Assembly (NCBI GenBank): GCA_002104945.1 | Contig: MCFH01000020.1 | Coordinates: forward strand, 372,001 to 436,000 | DNA from: Piromyces finnis | Lineage: Eukaryota; Neocallimastigomycota; Neocallimastigomycetes; Neocallimastigales; Neocallimastigaceae | Reading direction: 5' to 3' | Length of the DNA: 64,000 nucleotides | Shown here: in pieces, positions 38,449-51,147 of the stretch | Layout of the letters: every line of letters begins with the position of its first letter | Numbering within the stretch: the stretch's first letter is position 1 | The notes under the pieces: model-generated | The model's input: the letters and a program-made list of their open reading frames with translations, nothing else | Told to the model about the DNA's origin: nothing | Databases searched by the model: none | Made by a program: the position numbers and the translations under genes

Positions 38449-40230
38449 ATGAATTGTCTGTTATTATCTCTTTTGTTCATTACTATAATTGAACAAGTAT
38501 ATGGACGTTTCGTCACTTTCAGCTTAATTACTTTTGGAAATGAAGCATCTGTTACTTTTGGTGGTAAGACATTACCATTAAAAAGAATTGATAATTATTC
38601 AAATGTTCATTCTGCTACAGGAATATGTCCAGATGAAGAATTTGAGTATACATATTCAGTTGACGGTAAACCTGAAGGTTTTTCTAGAGTTCTTCCAGTT
38701 AATGCACTTACTACTCATAATGAATTTTTCGGAAGAAAAGATACTATTAGACCATTAAAAGGTTTAGGTTATCCAGAAAATAAACCAAGATGGACTCGTT
38801 CTATTGGTAAAACATCACTTTTCGATGATTCATATATACCAACTGTTATTTTTGATGCTGATTCTAGGGAATTTTTTAAAAGTGGAAATGATACTTGGAC
38901 TTTAGGTAGATTTACTATTATTATAAAGGATGAAATTTTCACTGAAGAAAATGTTCCAACTAAGGCACAAAATCGTTACCAAGATAAATTCCAATTTAGA
39001 ATTAAGCTTGAAAAGAAAATTCATAAAAGAAGAGTTTTTAAATTTAGATCAAATTCAGCTGATCCAGCATTCTTCCGTCAATCTATTTATGGTGATGTTG
39101 CTGCTGCTGTTGGTAACCCAGTACACAACCAAATTGTTGTTCGTATTTATTTAAGTGATGGTACTCCAATTGGTTTATACTTGATGATTGAAGTTACTAG
39201 TTCAAAATCATTCATTAAAACTCAATTTTATGGTAATGAAATTACTGAAAAGGTAAATGCTCCAAAAACTTTAGGTTTCCCATTAGATTGTAGTACTGGT
39301 GCTGATTTCATTCCAGATCACAGCATTAGTGCCTTCCAATATTCTGAAGGTGAAAATAATGAAAAAATTAAATATTTAATTGAAGCTATGCATGAAATTG
39401 ATGTTAATAACGAAGATGAAGTTAAAAAGTTCAGTAAAGAATGGTTTGATATGGATATCTTCTTAAAAGCTCTTGCTTTAGAATATTTAACTGGTGATTG
39501 GGATTCCTACTGGATGTTAACTACTAATTTTGTTATGTATGATGATCCAACTGAATCTACAGATAAAACATTCAAATACTACTTTATTGATCAAGACTTT
39601 GATTTAACTTTTGGTCTTGGATTATCATCAAAAATCAATACTTTTGGAGATGAATTCCCATCTCAATCATACAAGACATTAATTGACCGTTCATGGAGTA
39701 TTGGATCAAACGATGGTCCAACTAGAGAAGCAATCGATTTATTCTTAAAAGGTGGTGTTACCACCAAAATGTTTGAAAACCATTTGATTGATATTGTTAA
39801 ACACGTTTTTAACCCAGTTGCATTAGGTCGTCGTATTGATGAATATGTAGATCGTTACTCTAGTGAAATTGAATGGGATTATGGTTTTGAAAAATTACAT
39901 ATTGGTGCTGATCCAAATAAAACAAGATATGAATGGAAATATAATGACTTTGTTGAAAATATTGAAAGTACTGGTAAACAAAGTACTCCATGGGGTTTAA
40001 AGCAATGGATTACTATGCGTGCCGAAGCTATTGCTGAAGAATTTGACTTTGAATGGGATAAAGTTCCATTAGAACCAAGGGAAATTGTTAAAAACACTGA
40101 TGAATCCTTTAACTTGGTAAATAATTCAAATAAAAATAAGGTTTCTAGCAGTGCTTGTTCTGTTTCTCATCATTCATCAATTATTTTTGTTACTTTTATT
40201 TCAATCATCCTTATTGGATTACTTTTGTAA
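38449..40230 (+). CDS. CotH-kinase family secreted protein, paralog 2 (intronless)
   Basis: A 593-aa single-exon gene closely related to the paralog 5.5 kb upstream. It shares a signal peptide (MNCLLLSLLFITIIEQVYG), the conserved segments KAQNRYQDKFQFRIKLEKKI, LEYLTGDWDSYWMLTTNF and FKYYFIDQDFDLTFG, and a C-terminal Ser-rich region ending in a hydrophobic tail (SIIFVTFISIILIGLLL) compatible with a GPI or membrane anchor. The site where paralog 1 has its intron (DEEFEYTYSVDG here) is uninterrupted. Similarity runs along nearly the whole protein and drops only in the C-terminal linker. The most likely origin is tandem duplication. Confidence 0.9.
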   Translation: MNCLLLSLLFITIIEQVYGRFVTFSLITFGNEASVTFGGKTLPLKRIDNYSNVHSATGICPDEEFEYTYSVDGKPEGFSRVLPVNALTTHNEFFGRKDTIRPLKGLGYPENKPRWTRSIGKTSLFDDSYIPTVIFDADSREFFKSGNDTWTLGRFTIIIKDEIFTEENVPTKAQNRYQDKFQFRIKLEKKIHKRRVFKFRSNSADPAFFRQSIYGDVAAAVGNPVHNQIVVRIYLSDGTPIGLYLMIEVTSSKSFIKTQFYGNEITEKVNAPKTLGFPLDCSTGADFIPDHSISAFQYSEGENNEKIKYLIEAMHEIDVNNEDEVKKFSKEWFDMDIFLKALALEYLTGDWDSYWMLTTNFVMYDDPTESTDKTFKYYFIDQDFDLTFGLGLSSKINTFGDEFPSQSYKTLIDRSWSIGSNDGPTREAIDLFLKGGVTTKMFENHLIDIVKHVFNPVALGRRIDEYVDRYSSEIEWDYGFEKLHIGADPNKTRYEWKYNDFVENIESTGKQSTPWGLKQWITMRAEAIAEEFDFEWDKVPLEPREIVKNTDESFNLVNNSNKNKVSSSACSVSHHSSIIFVTFISIILIGLLL

Positions 40231-41062
40231 AATCCATTAAACCTTAATACATAATAATTAATGGCTTTAACATAGTTAATTCAATAATTTTCCCACATCA
40301 TTATCAAAATTTAATTTTTTATAAAAAAATAATAATATGAAGTTTATTTTATAAATATACCAATTACCATTATAAAAAAACTTTATATACAATGATATAA
40401 TTGTAGTTAGTTTGATGATGATGTTTTTTTTTTTTTTTGTATTTTTTTTTTCTTTTTTAAAGAAAAAAGTAAAAGTTTCCTTTGGAAAAAAATATTGAAA
40501 AATATTAATGATGAATGATAAAAAAAAAAAATACATGATTTAATAATACTATATCTATAACACATAATATATAAGTTAATTATCTACATAATTTTAAACA
40601 AACAAACGAAAAAAAAAAGTAAACAAAATTCATATATTAATAATATTTTAGTATGTAATTCATTAATTCATAATAGTCATAATTATATAATATTAAATAA
40701 TTGAAATTATTATTACCATATATATCCTATCCTATAATAACAATAATAACAATAATATTAAAAATAATATTAAAAATATTTATTCATCATATATATATTT
40801 TATATTTGATAAAAAATCTTGAATAAAAGATTTTCTATATAAAAAGTAATGATAATAATAATAAAATAAAAAAAAAAAAAAGTCAAAACACAATCTTTCA
40901 TTGTTATATATTTATGTGTGTCAAAAATAACAAGGGATAACTATTTTATTGATAAAATTACAATAGTTAATAATAGTAAATAATAAAAAATTAAAAGCAA
41001 TAAATTTTTCTAGTATGGACGAAAGAAATATTAAAGTTCCCTTTTTTTTTTTTTTTTTTGGT

Positions 41063-41282
41063 GAAGAGGTTTTATGAAAGTGTTAAAATTAAACAGGCAC
41101 TTTTGAAATAAAAATAAATGGAGATCATGATGTTGTCTCTTATAAAAATAGGATCTTTGACATGGATTCCCATTGGAAGTTAAATTCAATATATTATTAC
41201 TTTAGTATTATAATGGCCTTTTTACTTTAATTAAAATTATTAAAATACATTATGCCCATTTTTTATTCATTTGTGTTTAATA
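41063..41282 (+). mobile_element. solo 3' tail of the same LINE family
   Basis: From about 41117 this stretch aligns with the end and 3' UTR of the LINE fragment at 35640-37133. Shared blocks include AATGGAGATCAT, CCCATTGGAAGT, ACTTTAATTAAAATTA and TTTTATTCATTTGTGTTTAA. A weaker match continues upstream into the coding end (KRF...KQA here, KRF...RQA there). It begins right after a long T run and includes no more than the last 25 codons. It is either an independent, heavily 5'-truncated insertion or part of a local duplication. Confidence 0.8.
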
Positions 41283-42137
41283 AAATTTTTTAATATTTCC
41301 AAATGTATTTTTAAAAAGGATAGATCATCATTTTTATTAATATAATAAAAAAGTTTTTAAAAATAGTTGCAGCGGTTAAAAATATATATATATTTATTCT
41401 TATATTTTTTTATTTATTTTTTGTTTAATTATATTTTTTTGGAATATTAGTTTAGATGTAGAAACTAACTTTCAGACGAAATAATATAAAATATATTTAT
41501 AATAAAAAATTTCATATCATTTTATATTATTACTTTTATAATCATTTTTTATTTAATTTACTATAGTATTATTTTATAAATTTATAAATGAAAATATATT
41601 TGAATATTTTATAAATTTAATTAATGCATATTGTAATGTTCTTATTATATTGTCATTTATCATTTTGTTAAATAAAAAAAAGATACATCATAAAACATAG
41701 TTTTTAGCCTTTTTTTTTTTTTTTTATAAATCTAGGCTATTTAAAAAAAAAAAAATAGCTATTTTATATATTCATTTTAATTGTTACAGTTATTGTAATT
41801 ATTAATAAAAAAGGACTATTTTAGTACATTTTTATTTCAAAAAAAAAAAAAAAACATTTTATTTTATAATAATTAAAATTTGAATAATTTTTCATTGTTG
41901 TTTGAAGTAATAGAAATTAAACTAAAATTATATAAAAAAGGTTATATTAAATATATTAAATGGTTGAAGATTAAATTTGGTTACTATTATATGAATTTTT
42001 TCATTTTTTTAATATATTGGCAAATATATTATTAATCCATTCAATTTTTAAATGGTTAATTTTAACAATTAATAAATTAAAAAGTTTAATGAATAAAAAA
42101 AAAAAATTCACAAGTTTTTTTTTCAAAAAAATATAAT

Positions 42138-42185
42138 CACGTGTCATAAATATGGTCATCATTTTTACCAACGTGAGTTTACGTG
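42138..42185. promoter_or_regulatory. cluster of three ACGTG cores (one CACGTG E-box)
   Basis: CACGTG lies at 42138-42143, and further ACGTG cores lie at 42171 and 42181. In DNA this AT-rich, three such words in 47 bases is unexpected. Similar E-box words are bound by basic helix-loop-helix factors in fungi. The cluster lies in a gene-free stretch downstream of genes on both sides, so no target gene is evident. Confidence 0.25.
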
Positions 42186-42644
42186 ATATCGAATGTTTTA
42201 AATATTATTTTAGAGTTAATTTATTAAAGGTTTATATCATGTTTCATATATAAATATTTTATCATTTATCTTATTTAATTTTGTAAAGGAATTATATTAT
42301 TGTAGGTAGTTTTTTTTTTGTTGGTTTGTTTAAATGAAATCCTTTTTACTAATTATTTTCTCATTATTATTGTACCGTATTTCTAGTGGAAACCATGATA
42401 ATCTTTATTTTTTTTTTAAATGATGGCATAGCCTAATTTTATTATCTCTTTTCAACTTTTATTATTTAATTTTATAAAGATTCCATATGAATCATAATTG
42501 TATTTTTATTGATTATCCTCTAAGTATTATGAATTTATAAATATTAAAATAAACATTTTATAATATATGTATAAACCTACACACATACAACAATTATATA
42601 TTTGAAATAGTTGTTGCTTTCTAAATTAAGAAATATAATCCATA

Positions 42645-42676
<32 letters not shown>

Positions 42677-43073
42677 CAGAATTTTGGTAAATATTTACCC
42701 ACATTTATTCTAAATTTAGATATATTGTATTTTATTAAATCTCTTTTTTTTTTTTTTCTAAAAAAAAACTTTAAATTCTTGTTTTGCTTTGTATGAATTA
42801 AAAACTCTATATTTGGAAGGTAGTATTATCAACATTGTTTGAAAATCTAAAACATTCTTAATAATAAAATGAGACAAAATCTATATTAATAATTTAGGGA
42901 TGAAATTTTTTTTTTTGGAGAAAATTTTTATTTGTGTTATATAATTTATTGATAAAATATTTATGATACATTGAAAAAAATAAATAAATAAAAAAAAGTA
43001 TATGGAAATAATAATCTTTTAAAAAAGATGAAAAAAAAAATATACTTTTTTATTTTCAAGTAAAGTGTACAAG

Positions 43074-45357
43074 TTATTTACGAGAACGTAAACTGTAGGT
43101 ATGGTTTGGTATTTTTTTCTCCTTTTCTTTAGAGTCATTATCTTCAATTTTGATACTTTGAGATTTTTCTTCTTTTTCATTTTTTATTTTTTTAGATTGT
43201 TTCATGTTTTCTTCTTTTATTTTTAAAGATTCAGGAGCTGATTTATACTTATCCTCTTCTTCTTTCTCTTCCTTTTTAACTTTTCTAGATTTTGAATCTT
43301 TGTCTACTTTTATTTTTTTATATCTTGATGATCTTGTGGTTTTTTTAACTGTATCTTTTGTTTCTTCATTTTCTATTTCTTCTTTTGAAACATTTTTTCT
43401 TCTTGAATTTTTCTTTTTCTCATTAACTGTCTCTTTTTTATCTCCGGTTTCAACTTCTTTCGTTTTATTATCTGATTTTTTTCTCTTATTCTCTGTTTTT
43501 AACTATATCATGTAATATAAAAGAATATAATTCGTTATATAAGAACTTAAACCTTTAGAATTTAATATTATTGCCATTATTGTAATATTACTTTTTGTAA
43601 TGTTGGTACAATTGCGGATGTTCTACCACCGGCTTTTAAAAACTCAATCTTTCCTACTCCTGGAATACTAACTGAATTTCCTTTGGTACTACCACGTTTA
43701 TTCCAACGATAGTGAAAGATCCAATCTTTTGGGAATAAGTCAGCATCCGCATTAACAGATATTGATAGTTTAATAATTTCATTCATTGAATCATATATTC
43801 TTTTTATATCCTCATCATTTAAAGCACTAACATTTTGTAAAGGGTGTACTCTTGCTTGATAAAGGATCTAATTTAAACATATACATACATATAGATATGG
43901 TAAACTGTTAATAATTTTATTATTTATAGTAAAAATAATTTTTATATTTAAATAGTATCATCATATATTTGTCTTTTTTAACCAACCTCATCAGCAATCT
44001 ATAATATATAGGATTTATACGGCGGATAATAATTAATAATCATTAAAATTATAAAGTTATCTAATATAATGATTAATTTTGTATTTATTCATTAGTTACC
44101 CAATTGCCTATACCAGATGAAAATGATTGATCGAGAAGTAATGCTTTTATTCCACACTATATAAAAAATAGATATAATTAATAGTTATACTGGTTGTAAT
44201 TAATATTAAAATATAAATTATTATTATTACATAAGTTATTAATTTTATTCACAATAGCTTACTGTTTTCGTTTTTATTGATTTTAGGTAATCTTCAAAAG
44301 GTGGAACTTCATTCATAATGTCGAAACCATGGTTAGATAGAGGCTCTTCTTTCATAATATCTTTGGAAAGCCATACCCGACCTAATCTTCTTACATCACA
44401 AAAAGTAAAACAATCAATTTTGTTATTGTTTTCTTCCTTCCATTCTTCATCTTCTTCATTTTCATTCTGTTTTTTATTAAACTCATTAATATTTTTAATT
44501 AAACTTTTGTCATCCGTTATATATATCATCATTTTGTACCAACGAGGTGGCCATGAAACATCGTCCTTACTTTTAGCATTTCTATATTGTATTAATTGTT
44601 GACCTTTTATCTATATTATTAAAATAAAAGAAAAAGAAAATAATATATAAGTAGGGTGATAACAATAATAATAAATTACAAATAATAATAATTAACATTA
44701 TGATTATATTTTTTTTTTTTTTTTTTTTTTTTAAAAAAGGTATTATTTGTTTTACTTTATTAAATTTTATAAATAAATAATATATATATATTTAGTGTTA
44801 TCATTATTTTTGTTAATTTCAAATTAAAATCCATTGAACTTTGAAAAACAAAATTACAATTGAATATATATAAAATTACATACTTTAAGTTCTCCTGTCA
44901 TTCCAAAATGAAATCCTAATTGAAAAGAGTCTTCTAATTCTATCCAAAATACTTTTCCATGTCGTTTAACATCCAATATTTTTTTTCCCAATATAGATTT
45001 TACAACATCTTGTGAATCTTGCTTTGAAAAAACAATTGTATCTATTGGCTTTTTTTTTTTTTTATTTTTAAAAAAGGAATTTAGTATTATTTAAATTTAT
45101 ATTTATATTTAGAATAGAATAATATATATAAAATTATAAAATAAGATATAATAAAATAAAAATAACAAATAAAGAGAAATGAATAATAAAAATGGTTCAT
45201 TCAGGTTCAATTTAATTAAATTTTGAAATTAAAAAAAAAAAAGAAATTATGTATAATATTCATTATTAAAATTTACAGCTTTGGCTTTAATAATAGTTTT
45301 TCCAATAAAAGGTTCAAGATACTTTTTTGCTCTTTCTACTTCTGGTAGTTCTGGCAT
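43074..45357 (-). CDS. formamidopyrimidine-DNA glycosylase (Fpg/MutM-like, zincless type), 7 exons
   Basis: Minus-strand exons 45357-45277, 45048-44884, 44610-44263, 44156-44100, 43998-43987, 43867-43592 and 43502-43074 join in phase to 455 aa. The start MPELPEVERAKKYLEPF holds the catalytic Pro/Glu that follow the removed Met. Then come HFGMTGEL, CDVRRLGRVWL, LLLDQSFSSGIGNWIADE and ILYQARVHPLQN (helix-two-turn-helix), and instead of a zinc finger a GGRTSAIVPTLQK loop, as in plant and fungal Fpg. The enzyme removes oxidised purines such as 8-oxoguanine in base excision repair. The long Lys/Glu-rich tail (about residues 314-455) is basic and probably nuclear-targeting or DNA-binding. Residues IADE lie alone on a 12-nt exon whose donor (GTTGGT) is unusual. 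Confidence 0.9.
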
Positions 45358-46760
<1,403 letters not shown>

Positions 46761-47555
46761 TTATAGATAGGTCCAAACAGGTGATGTATTGTAGTCGGTT
46801 TTTCTTAAAGTATATAACATATTACATTTTGAAATGAAAGGATATAGTTGTGGTGGTTGTACACTTTCATCAAGATAAGGTTGTGTAAGGTCAGTATTCC
46901 AGAGACATTCAACAATTTTTATTTGTTTAGTGATTGGATGTTGAATAATAAATTCTGATGTCGGCTCGTTTTCATTCTTTTGAGTCTTTAAAGTATTGTT
47001 TGAAAAAGGAGTATTCGTTGTATTATTCATGGAGAGAATATCTTGGTCTGCATTATGACAACAAAAAACATTTTGAAAAAGATGATTTCCATTGGGGGTA
47101 ACACAATAACCAGAAATTCCTTCAATTTGATGTTGATAATAATTGGAAATGCATGAAATATCCTTTAGCATACGCTTATAGAAATTCTTTCCAACAATCG
47201 AACGATTTAGTACCTCGATATGATAAATATGAATACCAATAGGTCTTAATTTTTCTCTGTATTTGTCACTATCTGTACTCCATTCAATATTAAGCGTATT
47301 TTCAAAACATTCTCCTTTAATCAACTCATTCCATGTTTTCAATGGCATTGGAATAGCTATAGCCATAGCAACAATATCATTAGATTCTCCATTTGTATTT
47401 TTATTAACATATATCATACCATATTTAGGAAATTTACTATACCAACGATCAACTATTTCCTCATTTATTTTATTTTCTTCAGATACAGGATATACTTTTG
47501 CATCTAAATGTAATATTAACTGATAATCCAAATTATTTATTCCTCTTAATTCCAT
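46761..47555 (-). CDS. putative GNAT-like acetyltransferase, intronless
   Basis: A 264-aa single-exon gene. The N-terminal part reads like a GNAT fold opening (LDYQLILHLDAKVYPVSEEN, RWYSKFPKYGMIYVN, DIVAMAIAIPMPLKTW). The segment IGIHIYHIEVLNRSIVGKNF with YKRMLKDI sits where the acetyl-CoA loop and following helix would be, but the usual R/QxxGxG/A loop is only weakly met. An Asn/Thr-rich insert (about 180-205) precedes a C-terminal part (FIIQHPITKQIKIVECLWNT) without recognisable motifs. The substrate is unknown. Family assignment is tentative; it could also be a lineage-specific protein or an acquired bacterial gene. Confidence 0.5.
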   Translation of the reverse strand: MELRGINNLDYQLILHLDAKVYPVSEENKINEEIVDRWYSKFPKYGMIYVNKNTNGESNDIVAMAIAIPMPLKTWNELIKGECFENTLNIEWSTDSDKYREKLRPIGIHIYHIEVLNRSIVGKNFYKRMLKDISCISNYYQHQIEGISGYCVTPNGNHLFQNVFCCHNADQDILSMNNTTNTPFSNNTLKTQKNENEPTSEFIIQHPITKQIKIVECLWNTDLTQPYLDESVQPPQLYPFISKCNMLYTLRKTDYNTSPVWTYL

Positions 47556-47877
47556 TTCTTAATTTTAAAAGATATATTTTCCAAAAAAATAATAACCTTC
47601 AAATATTAAAATTTATCTATATACCACTCAATCAAATAACACATCAATAACAATTTTTATATTAATTTTAAATTTTATTTATTTACAGATTCTATGAAAA
47701 AACAATTGAAAAAACGATATTCCGATTAACACTTTAAATTTATATTGATAACACGCCTCTATTAAACTTCTAAAATATTTGAATTTTAAAAATTCTTTTT
47801 ATTTAAATAACCCCAATACTTATAACAATAAGTATTTTATTTATGTTCTTCAATAAATTAAATTAAGATCAATTAAT

Positions 47878-48437
47878 TTATTCTTCATCAGCAGCTTGGT
47901 CAACGTTGTAGTAACGGATTTCGTAAGCGGCCTTGGAAGAGGCAACAACACGGAGCCAATCACGGAGGGAAGACTTCTTAAGGAACTTCTTGGTTAAGTA
48001 CTTAATGTATCTCTTGGAGAATTGAACATCTGGTTGAACGGTGACCTTAATTTCATTACCAGAGCGGGAAACGGCAATCTTCTTACCGAAGTTGTTAGTA
48101 CGACCTTCAACCTTAATTCTGGTGACGAGGTAGTTTTCTAAGTCGGCAACATTTAAGATACCATCGTTAGCTGGACCGGTACAGTCGATAGTGTAGACGT
48201 TTTCCTTCTTAACAACCTTCTATAATTTTCAAATAATTTATTTTTATTTATTGATTTTTTAAATTCAAATTATTTGAATTCATCCATTATAAAAATAAAA
48301 AAAAAATAAAGTTAACATTTATGAGCAAACCATATTTAAGGCTACTCCTGTTTGTTTTTTATACAGTTAGGAGATAACTCTATTTTTAAATACATAATAC
48401 ATCATAATTATTTTAATCAACTTACAGCTGGAGCCAT
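47878..48437 (-). CDS. RPL22: 60S ribosomal protein eL22 (2 exons)
   Basis: Exon 1 (48437-48426) encodes only MAPA. After a 206-nt intron, exon 2 (48219-47878) completes 117 aa. The product matches eL22: VVKKENVYTIDCTGPANDGI, VADLENYLVTRIKVEGRTNN, KRYIKYLTKKFLKKSSLRDW and a final YEIRYYNVDQAADEE. It is a structural protein of the large ribosomal subunit. Its codons are strikingly GC-enriched and uniform (AAG for Lys, GTC/GGT, few AT-only codons) compared with its neighbours, as expected for a highly expressed gene. The intron right after the first few codons is typical of fungal ribosomal protein genes. Confidence 0.96.
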
Positions 48438-48513
48438 TTCAAATAATTATTGATTAATTTGAGAGAAGGAATAAACTATTATTAAACAAAAATTTATTTA
48501 TAGTAATATATAT

Positions 48514-48519
48514 CACGTG
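48514..48519. promoter_or_regulatory. CACGTG E-box upstream of RPL22
   Basis: A perfect CACGTG palindrome about 77 bases upstream of the RPL22 start codon, in a very AT-rich stretch where such a word is rare by chance. Fungal ribosomal-protein promoters often carry general regulatory factor sites, and CACGTG is the Cbf1-type site. Function here is inferred from position only. Confidence 0.35.
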
Positions 48520-48943
48520 AAATAATTAAAATCTGCCCAATCATCTACATAAAAATATACTTTTGACCAACAAATGTAAAAATAATTAAGTAAATATGAT
48601 ATAATTTTAAATAAATTAATATTAGTGTTGAATATTATATTTAAATTAAAGAAGTATTTATTTTTTCCACCACATTTGTGTAATTTTTAATATGTAGATG
48701 ATTTTAATAATATTACATTACACACATTTTTTAAATACATTTTTTTTAATAATGGAAAATAATTATGTTTAATTATTGTAATTATTTATTTTGTTTGCAA
48801 TTTTTAACCTTTATTTTTGTGATTTTTAAAATACATTTATATTATATTATACATTGTATTAATATTATATATATTTATAAAATTGAATAATCTAATCCCA
48901 ATCAATAATTATATTTTTTATTTTAGAACTAATGTTTTTAAGT

Positions 48944-51147
48944 TTAAGAATCGTTTTCTTCAGTAGAGGTGTTTTCTGGTAATTTACCAACAAGTGGAGC
49001 TGGAATATTATCCTTCTTTAAGTAGGAAGATGCAGCTTGTCTTGATAATTGAATTAATAAATTGCTATAATGTTTATTTGAATTAATATAATTTAGTATT
49101 AATTCACATTTTTATTTAAAATTAAAATATAATATTAATTTAAACTTACTCCATAATAACAAGAGCAGACATAGTTTCAACAATTGGAACAGCTCTAGAA
49201 ACAACGCATGGATCGTGACGACCCTTTGCAGCTAATTCACCTTCAGTACCGTCATAAGTACAGGTCTTTTGAGCTTGACCAATAGTAGCAACTGGCTTAA
49301 AGGCAACTCTGAAATAGATAGTTTCACCATTAGAAATACCACCCTATTATTTTTTATTAATTTATATAAATTATTATATTTAATATATATCTTTTTTTTT
49401 TTTTCCATATATTTATTGAAATATTAATATTATCAACTTACTTGAATACCACCAGAGTAGTTTGTAGTAGTACCTAATTTACCGTTTTCTTTCATTACAA
49501 AAGCATCATTATGAATATGACCATTTACTGTAGTACCAGCGAAACCACTACCAATTTCAAATCCTTTTGTTGCTGGAAGAGAAAGCATAGCTTGAGCAAG
49601 TTGAGCTTCAAGTTTATCAAAACATGGTTCACCTAAACCTGATGGAACATTACGAATAACACAGACCAAAGTTCCACCAATTGAATCATGTTGTCCACGG
49701 GTTTCTAAGATTTTCTGTTTATTTTAGTATAATAATATTAATTAAAAACAAATAATATATATAAGATGTCGATTATAATATATACATTAATTTATAATCA
49801 ATTAATTAAATGAACAGTTACATATTATATTTATATAATATTCTTTTTTTTTATTATATATATAAAGTATCTTACGTTTCTGAATTTTTCAGCATATTCT
49901 GGATCTGGGCAACGAACTTCATTAGAGTCGACATCATCTCTAGAAACTTTTTCAATTAATTCCCAGAATTTTGGATATTCTTCAATCTTAGTTGGGTACA
50001 TAGAAATATCACCAACAGAAGAAACAAAAGAAACAATTTCAATATTGAAAGCTTCCTTTAAGTATTTTTCTGCAATAGCACCTGCGGCAACTCTACCTAT
50101 TATCCCATATAATTTTTTTTATTATTTTTAAATATAAATTATCAAGATATATTTATATTTAATAATACTATATTTATTTTATATATTCTTCTTCCATTAT
50201 ATATAAAAATTATATTTTATATTTTACCAATTGTTTCACGAGCGGAAGCACGACCACCACCACTGGTTGCCTTAAGAGAATACTTTTCTAAATAAGTATA
50301 ATCGGCATGAGATGGACGTGGGTATACAATAGCATTAGAGTAATCATTTGGTCTTTGGTCATTATTTGAAACCATTAAACCAATTGGAGTACCTAAAGTG
50401 TAACCTAATTCAGTACCAGAATATATAGTTACTTTATCCTTTTCATCTCTCTTTTTTTATTTAATAATATTATTTATTAATAATATAAATGATATAATAA
50501 AAATTAATTAATTATAATCTACTTTTACTTTTTAAAAATGTATTTATCTGTTATTTATTTTTATATTTTAAAAGTTTATATTTAATTAAATTGATTAAAA
50601 ATTAATATCTTATTGTTAAATTTATTAATTATTGAAATTCTTCAAATAATATAAAATATTCATTCTTTTATTTCATATTATTATAATAATCTTCAATGAT
50701 ATTTATATAATTTTTAAAATAATCTATATATTTTCATTTTAGTCTTCTTGTTCATTTTCAATTTTCAACTTTACTCTTATAATTTCTTCAAATTCATTAA
50801 AATCAATTTAAATTTGATGAAAATTATAATTTATATTAACATTTTAACAATTGTTAGAATGCATTAAAACTTGAAACATTCTTTTCTTTTCTTTCATTGA
50901 TATTCTATTTTTCACTCTTTTACTTTATGTATTAAAAATTATTACTATTTTTTATTTAATTAATATATTTTCATCATACTGGAGTTGTTAATTTGCTTTG
51001 TCCTGGTCTTCTTCTGGTTAATTGAACTTGAACATCAGATTCAGTTAATTGTAAACCTGGTGGGCAACCGTCAACGATGACTCCAACACCTTTACAGTGA
51101 GATTCTCCGAAAGTAGTTACTCTAAATAATTTTCCAAAAGAACTCAT
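48944..51147 (-). CDS. ARO2: chorismate synthase (6 exons)
   Basis: Minus-strand exons 51147-50980, 50450-50228, 50096-49876, 49714-49442, 49343-49150 and 49064-48944 join in phase to 399 aa. The enzyme converts EPSP to chorismate, the last step of the shikimate pathway, using reduced FMN. Signatures are clear: [84 protein letters not shown] with [12 protein letters not shown], and [20 protein letters not shown]. The length is close to that of yeast Aro2, which also has flavin-reductase activity. The first intron is about 530 nt, several times longer than the others. The C-terminal 35 residues are variable. Confidence 0.96.

Larger units (their letters stand above)
40231..43073. other. 2.8-kb gene-poor region
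   Basis: Downstream of CotH paralog 2 and downstream of the glycosylase gene. Apart from the LINE tail (41063-41282) and an ACGTG cluster (42138-42185), it contains homopolymers, an AT dinucleotide run before a poly-T (about 42642-42676) and scattered A/T repeats. Reading frames at 40276-40536 and 42611-42796 are low-complexity Phe/Lys/Ile sequence and were not called. Confidence 0.5.

Noticed and set aside
43204-43515. Ser/Phe-rich plus-strand frame
   Set aside because: Antisense of the Lys/Glu-rich last exon of the Fpg gene, which is supported by splicing and phase.
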